Positions 29,441-38,452 of a stretch of 64,000 nucleotides of DNA are shown here, one piece after another. Under the pieces are notes generated by a model that saw only the letters and a list, made by a program, of their open reading frames with translations, was not told the origin of the DNA and did not search any database. The position numbers were made by a program, and so were the translations under genes. Each line of letters begins with the position of its first letter. Positions within the stretch are counted from its first letter, which is position 1. Source of the stretch: Beggiatoa alba B18LD (GTDB lineage Bacteria > Pseudomonadota > Gammaproteobacteria > Beggiatoales > Beggiatoaceae); contig NZ_JH600070.1 of NCBI RefSeq assembly GCF_000245015.1, forward strand, positions 3,759,062 through 3,823,061. The letters are read 5' to 3'.

Positions 29441-30877
29441 TTACAAATTTGTTGAATCACCTACCAATTTATCAGCAACTTCTATTCGATTCCGTCCTTT
29501 AGACTTTGCTTGATAGAGCGCGTTATCCGCCTGCGAAATAATCACAGAATAATCAGGATGTCCTTCATGTAAAGCAATGCCAATGCTAATCGTAATATTA
29601 AAAGGCATTGATTTATTGAGATAAAAAGTATGTTGCTCTACCAAAGCTCTTAATTTTTCAGCAATCCGTTGTGCAACGTCTAAAGACACATCATTGAGCA
29701 AGACTAAAAACTCTTCGCCACCATAACGAAATACAAAATCTCCCGCCCGTACATGTGTCACAAATAACTCACCAACTTGAGACAAAATTGTGTCGCCATT
29801 ATCGTGTCCCCATGTATCATTAATCTTTTTAAAAAAATCAATATCAACAAGCAGAACACAAAAGGGCGTTCCTTGTGTCGCGCTGATTCTAATCGCCCGT
29901 TGCATGATGGTAGGGATATAGCGTCGATTAAATAAATGCGTCAGTGGGTCTCGTCCACTTTCCATTTCTAAAGCGTGATTAATAAAAGATGATAAAAACC
30001 AAGATGCATGGGTAACTGCATCATTTAATTGATTAATAACAACCCCTAACTCTGCCATGAGGCTACGATCACGCAAATCAATCGATGTTTTTACTAATGC
30101 ATTAATTTGTAGAAGCTGAGATTTTAAATGCTCTATCTCATACTGATGATCGATAAATAATAATTCCGCTTTATACGTCACCCATAAGCCAAAATCAGAA
30201 CTAAAAATACTGGGTAATTGTTGAAAACTAGGGGCTGGCGTTTGGTACAAACTGGTTAAAATACGTCTTAACCAATCGAATAATAAGGAGCGTAAACGCT
30301 CACATTCCATTGCTAAACCTTGATTAATCGTATTCATCCGCAAGGCTTGCGCACTACGTTCATTCACAATGATGTCATTAAAATAACTTTCATTAATGAG
30401 GAATGAAGAATAATCCAGTAATTCTTCAACTAGACTGAGCGCGTTTGCCATTTCATTGCGTTCTAAACAAGAGGCGATAATAAACTGACGACATTCCCGC
30501 TTTAAAACTCGTATGCCATGATGTACTAAATAGATTGGAATATTGATACGTGCATGAATATTACCAACTTCTCTTTGTCGTTTAATATGTTGTTGTACTT
30601 CTTCCTCGTTAGAGGGAGTAAAAAGCTGTTTTACCCATTCAGCTAACGATGTACGCAAGCGTGTATCAACCAGCATATGATTTAAAAAAGGTTGTGCGCC
30701 AGAAATTGCCAACATTTCTGAATAAAAAACGCTTGCAATCTGTTCAGCCTGAGGCGTGACAATGGCAGCAACCTGCTCTAATAACGGTTGCGAATTTTGA
30801 TAGATTTCTAATAATCTTTTTTGCTCAATATCTTTCACAGCAGTTTTATTATCATGATTAGGAATAACAGCAGGCAT
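29441..30877 (-). CDS. Globin-coupled diguanylate cyclase (DosC-like)
   Basis: 478 residues. An N-terminal sensor globin (about 20-170) carries His108 in VGNIHARINIPI, the position of the proximal haem ligand in DosC/YddV proteins. A middle helical linker (about 175-305) leads to a GGDEF domain (about 310-470). The active site is GGEEF (386-390), and the inhibitory I-site RAGD sits at 377-380, so it should make c-di-GMP with product inhibition. Family members answer to oxygen. It converges with the hybrid sensor gene, leaving only 25 bp between the stops. Confidence 0.88.
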   Translation of the reverse strand: MPAVIPNHDNKTAVKDIEQKRLLEIYQNSQPLLEQVAAIVTPQAEQIASVFYSEMLAISGAQPFLNHMLVDTRLRTSLAEWVKQLFTPSNEEEVQQHIKRQREVGNIHARINIPIYLVHHGIRVLKRECRQFIIASCLERNEMANALSLVEELLDYSSFLINESYFNDIIVNERSAQALRMNTINQGLAMECERLRSLLFDWLRRILTSLYQTPAPSFQQLPSIFSSDFGLWVTYKAELLFIDHQYEIEHLKSQLLQINALVKTSIDLRDRSLMAELGVVINQLNDAVTHASWFLSSFINHALEMESGRDPLTHLFNRRYIPTIMQRAIRISATQGTPFCVLLVDIDFFKKINDTWGHDNGDTILSQVGELFVTHVRAGDFVFRYGGEEFLVLLNDVSLDVAQRIAEKLRALVEQHTFYLNKSMPFNITISIGIALHEGHPDYSVIISQADNALYQAKSKGRNRIEVADKLVGDSTNL

Positions 30878-31031
30878 AATGGGTGACTTGTCAGCGTATT
30901 GGGTGAAAGACTAAAGTGTTCAGATAAAAAAACCACTGAGCAAGTTATTACAGTCGCATAGAAAATGCTCATTTTAATCTATTACATCATCATATCGCGT
31001 GTTGCCGTAAATGAATGTTATAGAACATATC

Positions 31032-31544
31032 TTAACTACAGAGACTTTGAATTAATGACGAAAAAAAAGATAAATATTCTTTATTGCTAAAAAATAAGAC
31101 TAGCATAGACGAGAATAAAACAATGCCAAAAACAAACGCATAAAACATATATTGCCCCATAAAATCATATTCTTTCGTATTGATTTCTTTTTTTAGAATC
31201 GCCTCAAATTCTTTTTCAAAAGATGTCAACTCGTAGTAACTTAAACGGTTTTGATCATTTGAAGTTTTTAAGCCTTTCGTGAGCGCGTCTTTAGCAGCAG
31301 TCCTCAACACATTTTTTTTATTATTAACAATTAGATTAAGTTGCTTTTTAACTTTCGCTTGCAAAACGAGAAAGCCAATAGCAAAAGTGATTAACGTGAT
31401 AAACAATATAAAAATAGCCAAAGGGACAAGCTCCAGATGAGTTGGTTGGTATCTATATGTAATAACACAGGCTAATAAAATTAATACGATATAGAAATCA
31501 TCTTTTTTCTTTTTTAAGTATTCTTTAACTTTAACAAGTTGCAT
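31032..31544 (-). CDS. Hypothetical membrane protein
   Basis: 170 residues, not recognised. Two hydrophobic helices at about 17-30 and 39-61 are followed by a charged, Lys-rich cytoplasmic stretch (64-128) and a third helix at about 131-152. The ribosome site is weak. The gene stands alone between the diguanylate cyclase and grxD. Its AT-rich codons resemble the rest of the window. Confidence 0.6.
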   Translation of the reverse strand: MQLVKVKEYLKKKKDDFYIVLILLACVITYRYQPTHLELVPLAIFILFITLITFAIGFLVLQAKVKKQLNLIVNNKKNVLRTAAKDALTKGLKTSNDQNRLSYYELTSFEKEFEAILKKEINTKEYDFMGQYMFYAFVFGIVLFSSMLVLFFSNKEYLSFFSSLIQSLCS

Positions 31545-31658
31545 TTTATAAAAGTATGATTTTTAGCGATATCAAAGTTGCTTAGAAAACAAATGGACAA
31601 TATGTAATCACTGACATATTGCCCACTCATAGTACTCTGGCTAATGCCATATCAAGCA

Positions 31659-31988
31659 TTATGCCGTTTTTTGTTTTGCAATAGCTTGTTCTAACATTGG
31701 CTTTAATTCACCTTTTTGATACAACTCAAGGGTAATATCACAACCGCCAATGAGTTCTCCATCAACATAAATTTGGGGGAATGTTGGCCAATTTGCAAAA
31801 CGGGGGAGATTTTGAAAAATTTCTGGATCTGCCAAGACATTCACATAGGCAAAATCAACACCACAGGCGTGTAATGCCTGTGCAGCACGGCTAGAAAAGC
31901 CACATTGTGGCAATTCAGGAGTCCCTTTCATATAAATAACAACAGGATTACTCTCAACTTGTTGTTTAATACGCTCTAAAACGTCCAT
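31659..31988 (-). CDS. grxD: Monothiol glutaredoxin GrxD
   Basis: 109 residues from the ATG at 31988 (MDVLERIKQQ), supported by GGAGA upstream. The 36-residue upstream extension has no family match and is rejected. The CGFS active site (in ELPQCGFSSRAAQ) defines the monothiol class that carries [2Fe-2S] clusters, often with BolA. The KGTPELPQ and WPTFPQIYVDGELIGGCDI segments are the usual glutathione- and cluster-binding parts. Confidence 0.93.
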   Translation of the reverse strand: MDVLERIKQQVESNPVVIYMKGTPELPQCGFSSRAAQALHACGVDFAYVNVLADPEIFQNLPRFANWPTFPQIYVDGELIGGCDITLELYQKGELKPMLEQAIAKQKTA

Positions 31989-32187
31989 ACAGCAGTCTCC
32001 AACATTATGAAATAAAATCAAAAAACCTAAGGGCAAAATTGATTTTTTGTTTTGCGCACTATTGTCTTTTATTGCCTGCATTATTAATTGTGGCAATATA
32101 AAGCTAAATCAATAAAACGGTTTATTTTACCTAGAACTTTGATAAATTAACTAGGATATTTCATCCGAATGCTTTGGCTAATAACTC

Positions 32188-33111
32188 ATGACTACAAAAC
32201 ACTATTGTCAATATGTCCATCAATTTGATGTACATAAGCAAAAAAATGAACTCAGTACCCAGCGCGTCACTTTACTCACTATTTTTATGATGGTTATCGA
32301 AGTCGCGGCAGGTCTTTTCTATGGCTCTATGGCATTACTGGCTGATGGTTTGCACATGGGCACTCACGCGCTTGCAATTGGTATTACTATCTTTGCTTAT
32401 CGTTATGCCCGATTTCATCAAAATGATCCTAAATATAGTTTTGGAACAGGAAAAGTAGGGGTTTTAGGGGGATTTACTAGCGCATTAATTCTTGCTGTTG
32501 TCGCATTAATGATCGGCTTTGAATCCATGCACCGCCTATTTTTTCCACAAGAAATTCAGTTTAATGAAGCCATCTTTGTTGCTGTGATTGGGTTAATTGT
32601 TAATTTAATCAGTGCGGTTTGGTTACATGAAGGACATGATCATGACGAGCCTGATCACGATGATGACCACAATCATCATGCCACACACCACCATGATCAT
32701 AATTTACGAGCGGCTTATTTTCATGTGCTTGCAGACGCATTAACCTCTGTTTTAGCCATTATTGCCCTGTTACTGGGTAAATTTTTCGGATGGATTTGGG
32801 TTGATGCGTTAATGGGCATTGTCGGAATGCTTGTTATTTTAAAATGGTCTTATGGCTTATTACGAGATACTAGCGATATTTTACTAGATAGTGGGATAAA
32901 AACTGATATTCTATCGGATGTTATCTCTACCATTGAAGCAGAAAAACATCATCGTGTACAGGATTTGCATGTATGGCGTATCAATGCCAATCAATCCGCA
33001 ATCATCATTTCTATTATCGCTGAAAACCCCCATAATCCGTCATATTACAAACAGTTATTAGCACACAGAAGTGAGTTTGCGCATGTCACAGTAGAAATCA
33101 ACATGGCGTAA
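32188..33111 (+). CDS. dmeF: Cation diffusion facilitator of the DmeF type
   Basis: A 307-residue metal/proton antiporter with six membrane spans. The DGLHMGTHA motif in span 2 and HVLADALTS (HxxxD) in span 5 form the metal site. A cytoplasmic His/Asp-rich loop (about 150-174) binds metal. The segments YGSMALLADGLHMGTHALAIG and DPKYSFGTGKVGVLGGF match DmeF (cobalt/nickel efflux) better than zinc-type CDFs. It faces away from grxD. Confidence 0.85.
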   Translation: MTTKHYCQYVHQFDVHKQKNELSTQRVTLLTIFMMVIEVAAGLFYGSMALLADGLHMGTHALAIGITIFAYRYARFHQNDPKYSFGTGKVGVLGGFTSALILAVVALMIGFESMHRLFFPQEIQFNEAIFVAVIGLIVNLISAVWLHEGHDHDEPDHDDDHNHHATHHHDHNLRAAYFHVLADALTSVLAIIALLLGKFFGWIWVDALMGIVGMLVILKWSYGLLRDTSDILLDSGIKTDILSDVISTIEAEKHHRVQDLHVWRINANQSAIIISIIAENPHNPSYYKQLLAHRSEFAHVTVEINMA

Positions 33112-33248
33112 TAGATTTTTACAACAATGTTATTGCATCATGCATAATGATATTTTTAGCTTAACGGGTTTCTAAGTTCTTTGCTACTGATGCGACTGTT
33201 TAGCAACAACAATAACATTGTTTTGTATCTTTGATCGAGAGTAAAAAA

Positions 33249-33968
33249 ATGTCTTCTATCGTACAGGCTAAAGCAGAAGTCCAAAAGCTCATTAGGCGTT
33301 ATAACCAACTGAAGAATGAGGCTCAAGAGGCTGATTCAGCTGAAGCGTCTTCTCGAAAATCCGCTGAAGCGGAAAGATTAGCTTTACAAATTCGTTCATT
33401 ACAAAGTGCTATCGTAAAATTACAGGCTGTTGCAGATGACACTTCTGAGACCTTCAAACGTGCAGAAGCGGAAAAAATAGAATTTGAAGCGCGTATTGCC
33501 TATCTTGAGCAAAGCCAAGAAAAAACGCGCGATCAAATTGATCAATTGTCTCAGGCTAAAATGGAGATGATCCGCTTAAAAAGTGAGGTTGATAGAATTG
33601 CTTCAGAACGTCAACATAAGGATGATAATTTACAGAAGCAGTTGACCGAATTGTTGAAAAAAACAGAGGCAGAGCAATTTCGTTTAAAGCAGGAAATTGA
33701 AATTATTCGCCATCAAGCGCAGAAAGATACGGAGTTATTGCGTTCGCAACGTGATACAGCACGGGCGCAAATAGAAGAACAACAACGTTTAGAAAAAGAA
33801 AAGTTGACTTCTTTACAAATTACGCTGAATGCAAAATATTTACGGATGAAATCTATGATGGCAATAGGCGTTAGTTTAGGGGTTACGGGCGGAATTTTAT
33901 TGATGCTTATCATTATATTAGTCACGCCATTACTTGACCATTTAATTAAAAACGTGAAAGGCTGGTAA
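33249..33968 (+). CDS. Coiled-coil protein with a C-terminal membrane anchor
   Basis: 239 residues, not recognised. Residues 5-195 are almost entirely charged heptad repeats rich in Gln, Glu, Lys and Arg, predicting a long coiled coil. A single hydrophobic helix at about 201-226 is followed by a short basic tail (KNVKGW). The ATG at 33249 has a purine-rich site (GAGAG) upstream; a TTG at 33231 is also in frame. The topology suggests a tail-anchored structural or tethering protein. No function is assigned. Confidence 0.6.
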   Translation: MSSIVQAKAEVQKLIRRYNQLKNEAQEADSAEASSRKSAEAERLALQIRSLQSAIVKLQAVADDTSETFKRAEAEKIEFEARIAYLEQSQEKTRDQIDQLSQAKMEMIRLKSEVDRIASERQHKDDNLQKQLTELLKKTEAEQFRLKQEIEIIRHQAQKDTELLRSQRDTARAQIEEQQRLEKEKLTSLQITLNAKYLRMKSMMAIGVSLGVTGGILLMLIIILVTPLLDHLIKNVKGW

Positions 33969-34068
33969 AACATTCTCTTGTTTGGTAGGACAAGGGAGTT
34001 ATTTTATTATTCTCATTTTTTATGCGTTTTTAAGCAAAAAAAATTTTTTATTCCATTCAGATAGGCTT

Positions 34069-34098
34069 TTAACTATATTCCCTCTATCTACATATAAT
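34069..34098 (+). promoter_or_regulatory. Possible promoter of soxB
   Basis: A perfect TATAAT (34093-34098) lies 18 bp after TTAACT (34069-34074). The -35 match is weak. The predicted leader is about 70 nt. Confidence 0.35.
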
Positions 34099-34175
34099 CG
34101 TTATAGCAGTTTGTAGATACAAAAAATGTTAGTATCTAGCGATATACTAATATTCTTTAACTTGGAGGGTTTTTC

Positions 34176-35927
34176 ATGTTACTTAATCGCCGTCAGTTCA
34201 TGCAAATCATGGCCGTTGCCAGTGCGGCAGGGCTACTTCCTCAAAAGATTTTTGCTCGACAAGCTAGTGATTTATACGATGTTCCTAACTTTGGGCAAGT
34301 TCGTTTATTACATATCACTGATACGCACGCACAATTATTGCCTTTATATTATCGTGAACCGCATATTAATTTAGGGTTTGATAGTATGCAGGGGCAAGTC
34401 CCCCATTTAGTTGGAAAAGCCTTGTTAAAACAAGCGGGCATTGCAGAAAATACACCTGAAGCACATGCTTTTACCTATCTTAATTTCAGTGATGCTGCTC
34501 AACAATATGGCAAGGTTGGCGGGTTTGCGCATTTAGCCTCGTTAGTCAAACAACTGCGTGATGGTTATGGTCGAGAAAAAACCTTGTTATTAGATGGTGG
34601 TGATACGTGGCAAGGCTCAGGCACTGCTTACTGGACACGCGGGCAAGATATGGTGGGGGCTTGTAACTTGTTGGGCGTGGATGTCATGACAGGACACTGG
34701 GAGTTTACCTATTTAGCGGAAGAGGTTTTAAAAAATCTACAAGCCTTTAAAGGGGAATTCGTTGCGCAAAATATTACTGTGCGGGAAGAAGCCTATTTAT
34801 TTGAAGGTAAACCTGTTTATGATGAACAAACAGGACATGCTTTTAAACCTTATACCATTAAAACGTTAAATGGTATTCGTGTTGCGATTGTTGGGCAAGC
34901 TTTCCCTTACACACCGATTGCGAACCCTGCCCGTTTTATTCCCGATTGGACATTTGGCATTCAAGACAAAGCCATGCAAAGCCTTGTTAATGAGATTCGG
35001 GCAAAAGAAAAGCCTGAGCTCGTTGTTGTCATTTCACATAATGGCATGGATGTCGATTTAAAAATGGCAACGCAAGTAACAGGTATCGATGTCATTCTGG
35101 GGGGGCATACACATGATGGCGTGCCTAAACCTGTAGAAGTTAAAAATACGCAGGGAACAACCTTAGTTTGTAATGCGGGTTCTAATGGTAAATTTTTAGG
35201 TGTACTTGATTTTGCAATCAGTGATGGAAAAGTGAAGGGCTATCAATATCGCTTATTACCTGTCTTTGCGAATTTATTACCTGCTGATAAAGACATGCAA
35301 GCCTATATTGACCAAGCACGCGCGCCTTACTTGGATAAATTAACTGAAAAATTAGCGACAACAGACACATTACTTTACCGACGCGGTAATTTTAATGGAA
35401 CATTTGACCAATTAATTTGTAATGCATTGCGCCAACAACATGACGCACAGATAGCACTTTCCCCCGGATTCCGTTGGGGAACGAGTATTTTATCTGGGCA
35501 AGCCATCACCATGGAAAATGTCTTAGATCAAACCTGCATTACCTATCCTGAAACTTATCGCCGTGAAATGACTGGCTCAGAAATTAAATTAATCCTAGAA
35601 GATGTCTGCGATAACTTATTTAATCCAGACCCTTATCGCCAACAGGGGGGGGATATGGTACGAGTGGGTGGGCTAAACTATGTCTGCGACCCTACAGCAG
35701 GCATGAACCAACGGATTAGCAATTTAACCTTAGATGATGGTACGGCTTTAGACATGGAAAAACGCTACCCTGTTGCGGGTTGGGCAACGGTTGGTAGTCA
35801 AGCAGAAGGGAAACCCATTTGGGACATTGTTGCAGAGTATTTACGGGCAGAAAAAGTGGTTAAAATTGAGAAAGTTAATATGCCTAAACTGCAACATGTA
35901 GAAAATAATTTAGGCTTTGATGAATAA
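34176..35927 (+). CDS. soxB: Thiosulfohydrolase SoxB
   Basis: 583 residues. A twin-arginine signal (NRRQFMQIMAVASAAGLLP) sends it folded to the periplasm. The dimanganese phosphatase-like fold shows HITDTHAQLLP, DGGDTWQGSG, ISHNGMDVD and the SoxB motif GGHTHDGVPKP. SoxB hydrolyses the terminal sulfone of thiosulfate bound to SoxYZ, releasing sulfate. A good GGAGGG site precedes the ATG. No soxXA, soxYZ or soxCD is adjacent, which fits the scattered, truncated Sox system of sulfur-globule-forming bacteria. This gene is the main metabolic clue to the organism. Confidence 0.94.
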   Translation: MLLNRRQFMQIMAVASAAGLLPQKIFARQASDLYDVPNFGQVRLLHITDTHAQLLPLYYREPHINLGFDSMQGQVPHLVGKALLKQAGIAENTPEAHAFTYLNFSDAAQQYGKVGGFAHLASLVKQLRDGYGREKTLLLDGGDTWQGSGTAYWTRGQDMVGACNLLGVDVMTGHWEFTYLAEEVLKNLQAFKGEFVAQNITVREEAYLFEGKPVYDEQTGHAFKPYTIKTLNGIRVAIVGQAFPYTPIANPARFIPDWTFGIQDKAMQSLVNEIRAKEKPELVVVISHNGMDVDLKMATQVTGIDVILGGHTHDGVPKPVEVKNTQGTTLVCNAGSNGKFLGVLDFAISDGKVKGYQYRLLPVFANLLPADKDMQAYIDQARAPYLDKLTEKLATTDTLLYRRGNFNGTFDQLICNALRQQHDAQIALSPGFRWGTSILSGQAITMENVLDQTCITYPETYRREMTGSEIKLILEDVCDNLFNPDPYRQQGGDMVRVGGLNYVCDPTAGMNQRISNLTLDDGTALDMEKRYPVAGWATVGSQAEGKPIWDIVAEYLRAEKVVKIEKVNMPKLQHVENNLGFDE

Positions 35928-36020
35928 ATAATCGAATGTTAAGTATTTTGTTATTAAATCGTCATGTTAGCACAGTAATATAAAATAACGATAATTAATC
36001 AATCGTTTAAGGTGTTTATT

Positions 36021-36251
36021 ATGCAATTTACTGTTGATGACAATTTAATCTACGCTGTGATAGAAAAAACGGGACTTGCTGGAGAATCAGCCATTGATAT
36101 TGCGTTAAGACTGTTGATGGATACTTGTGAAGGAGAAACAACAGATGCAGAAATGGTGCGAAGATTAAAACACAAAAAGCTGTTGAAAGAACATATCATA
36201 CTTTTAAAACAGCTAGATAACGCCACATTTTCTCGTTGTTTTCTTTCCTAA
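36021..36251 (+). CDS. Small hypothetical protein, antitoxin-like
   Basis: 76 residues from the ATG at 36021, preceded by AAGGTG. The sequence VDDNLIYAVIEKTGLAGESAIDIALRLL resembles the N-terminal part of VapB-like antitoxins (sheet, then helix). The rest is a basic helix. No PIN-domain toxin follows; a composite repeat starts 25 bp downstream, which could have displaced one. The function is a guess. Confidence 0.4.
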   Translation: MQFTVDDNLIYAVIEKTGLAGESAIDIALRLLMDTCEGETTDAEMVRRLKHKKLLKEHIILLKQLDNATFSRCFLS

Positions 36252-36275
36252 AGAAGATAACACAGGTATTTTACT

Positions 36276-36417
36276 TAACTCTGGTTTTGCGAGATTTAAA
36301 AACTAAAACAGAGACCTACTAGGTTTTCAAAACCTAGTAGGTCTGTCGGAACACACGAAAAGGGTTGACCAGACAAGCTGTTGTCTTTTTAACAGAAACT
36401 CGCAGAATTCAAGGTTG
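36276..36417 (-). repeat. Palindromic composite repeat, copy C (deleted, diverged)
   Basis: Same orientation as copy B. It keeps the GACCTACTAGGTTTT palindrome (with a compensated C to T change in both arms), the GGAACACACGAAAAGG segment and the CAGAAACTCGC end. It lacks the nested module and about 50 bp of the middle. Its ends are the most diverged of the four. Confidence 0.7.
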
Positions 36418-36447
36418 TTAGAAATTTTAAAATCCTTTCATGATAAA

Positions 36448-36487
36448 AAATCCACATTCCTTGATAATTCAGAAATGTGGATTTATT
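36448..36487. terminator. Terminator after the antiporter gene
   Basis: AAATCCACATT and AATGTGGATTT form a perfect 11-bp stem around a 16-nt loop, flanked by A and T runs on both strands. It lies 26 bp past the antiporter stop. Confidence 0.75.
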
Positions 36488-36513
36488 TTTCTATCACCCT
36501 AATTTAAAAGGGT

Positions 36514-37830
36514 TTAATGTGTTACTACCGCTGTTTCTGCATGTACGGGTGCATGAGGATGCCAGCCAACGACTAAATTTAACGCAACAAAGCCAATGAT
36601 ATAAGCAAGTATGACATACCAACCATAACGTAACCAATTCACCACAGATTTAGCTTCAGGGTACATATTAGACAATGCCACCCCCGCAGAAGAACCAAAC
36701 CACATCATAGAACCACCAAATCCAACAGCAAAGGCTAAAAAGCCCCAATCATATCCACTTTGTTTAATGGCTAATGCTGTTAAAGGGATATTATCAAACA
36801 CCGCAGAAACAGCCCCTAAACCAAAGGTACTCAATGGGGATGCAGCGGGTAAGGTTTCCACAGGCATCATAGAAGCACATAAAACTAAAGATAATAAGAA
36901 AACTGTCCCCATCAATGTTTCAGGTAAAATTTCCCAGTCAGGACGACGTAAGGGAACAGAAACGAAAATAGCAACCCAAACTGCAACACCAATAAAAGGA
37001 AAACTTTCCGCAATTCCAGAAAACTGCATATTAACGATAACGTTCGTTAAAATAGCAGAAACTAGAATCAATGCCACAATGCCAATACGAGTCCAATCTA
37101 AATGAATCTTTTGATGTTGATGTTTTAAGATAGGGGAATAATTCTGTTGTTGAATTGCCGCAGGAATACCAAAAATAAATAAGGTCAATCCAGCACCGAC
37201 ATAGGCTTCTAAAACGTCCACAGGGCTAATACCAGAAATCCAAATCATAGTTGTTGTTGTATCGCCAACAACACTACCCGCCCCACCTGCATTAGAAGCG
37301 GCAACAATCGCAGCTAAATAACCAACATGGACTTTAGCGCGGAATAAAGTATGCGCCATTGCCCCCCCAATCATGGCGGCAGCAATATTGTCGAGGAAGC
37401 TAGAAAGCACGAAAATGATGATAAGTAGTAAAAAACCACCTTTCCAATCATGCGGTAAAAAACGTGGTAAAACAGCAGGAATACGGGTTTTTTCAAAATG
37501 ACGTGATAATAATGCAAATCCCATTAATAAACAGAATAAATTTACTAAAGTAACCCATTCATGCCCAATATGACTCATAAAGCCTGTAACACCCTCACCA
37601 TGCTTAAAACCTGTGAAGGTGATTTTATACAGCGCAATCGTGACCAATCCTGTTAAACCAACTGCCAGCGTGTGATGATGAAATAACGCAACACCCAATA
37701 AAGTTAAACCGAATAAAATAAAATCAATGGGAATGCCCATCACATTCGGTAATGATTCTGCCGCAAACGCTGAATGACTGATCAATAAACTGAATAGTGT
37801 TATGACACTCACAATTCCTATTTTCTTCAT
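36514..37830 (-). CDS. NhaD/ArsB-superfamily ion antiporter
   Basis: 438 residues from the ATG at 37830 with a GGAGC site; an upstream ATG adding 15 residues is rejected. A cleavable-looking N-terminal segment ends SAFA-AES, followed by about ten membrane spans. FLDNIAAAMIGG, NAGGAGSVVGDTTTTMIW and FDNIPLTALAI are the paired ion-binding loops of the ion-transporter superfamily (NhaD, ArsB, citrate permeases). Sodium/proton exchange is the likeliest function, but the ion is inferred only from family. Confidence 0.75.
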   Translation of the reverse strand: MKKIGIVSVITLFSLLISHSAFAAESLPNVMGIPIDFILFGLTLLGVALFHHHTLAVGLTGLVTIALYKITFTGFKHGEGVTGFMSHIGHEWVTLVNLFCLLMGFALLSRHFEKTRIPAVLPRFLPHDWKGGFLLLIIIFVLSSFLDNIAAAMIGGAMAHTLFRAKVHVGYLAAIVAASNAGGAGSVVGDTTTTMIWISGISPVDVLEAYVGAGLTLFIFGIPAAIQQQNYSPILKHQHQKIHLDWTRIGIVALILVSAILTNVIVNMQFSGIAESFPFIGVAVWVAIFVSVPLRRPDWEILPETLMGTVFLLSLVLCASMMPVETLPAASPLSTFGLGAVSAVFDNIPLTALAIKQSGYDWGFLAFAVGFGGSMMWFGSSAGVALSNMYPEAKSVVNWLRYGWYVILAYIIGFVALNLVVGWHPHAPVHAETAVVTH

Positions 37831-38452
37831 TAAAAGCTCCAAAGTAACAAAGCTCTTTTTGTTGTTATAAAGCACACAAAATGGCAGGCTTTGTAGAAAT
37901 TACCACAAAAAAAAATGAGTATTAATTATTCAGGTCGTACCCAATTTGCCCAACACTAAAAAAACATCTATCCGCTATTATATTGTAATAAATAGATATT
38001 TTTATTAATTATCTCCCTCTTACCTATTACTAACAACGAAGAGAGGAAAATGAACATTAAAATAAGTGTAATTAACTGCAATACGACCTGCTCTTTTTGT
38101 CGTTAAACGTTATTTTTCACGCTAACAGCGCAGGCTAAAGCAACGCTTATGCCTAGTAAATGCAATAGTGTCACTTAAAAAGACCCTGTTTTAACGCTTT
38201 CTATGTAAAATTTAAATTTTTTATAGATAATTCAATCTTTCAACCTCTATACCACACTGTTGCAATACTGTGACGATTGTAATTTTTTAACGGCAAGTCA
38301 TCGTGTCCGAATATAAAAATGACATTGATTGTTTAAATTTATAATTAATTGACTATATTAATTAAATACAAAAATTTGCTAAACGATGAAGGGATAGATA
38401 CTATCAACACAAAGCGTATCTATTTATTTCATTCACTCACGATGATTAACTC
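37831..38452. other. Intergenic region of about 620 bp
   Basis: AT-rich, with no recognised RNA. The only item of note is a micro-ORF at 38050-38106, described separately. No terminator or clear promoter for the glycosyltransferase was seen. Confidence 0.4.
38050..38106 (+). CDS. Micro-ORF of 18 codons with a CX3CX2C motif
   Basis: ATG at 38050 follows GAGAGGAAA closely and reads MNIKISVINCNTTCSFCR, then TAA. The CNTTCSFC pattern is the CX3CX2C iron-sulfur motif of radical SAM enzymes, which often sits near the N-terminus like this. It may be a remnant of a radical SAM gene, a leader peptide, or chance. Confidence 0.3.
   Translation: MNIKISVINCNTTCSFCR

Noticed and set aside
31989..32096. 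36-residue N-terminal extension of GrxD.
   Set aside because: The CGFS protein begins normally at 31988 with GGAGA upstream; the extension has no conserved features.
36021..36251. Full toxin-antitoxin pair.
   Set aside because: No toxin ORF precedes or follows the antitoxin-like gene; only a composite repeat lies downstream.
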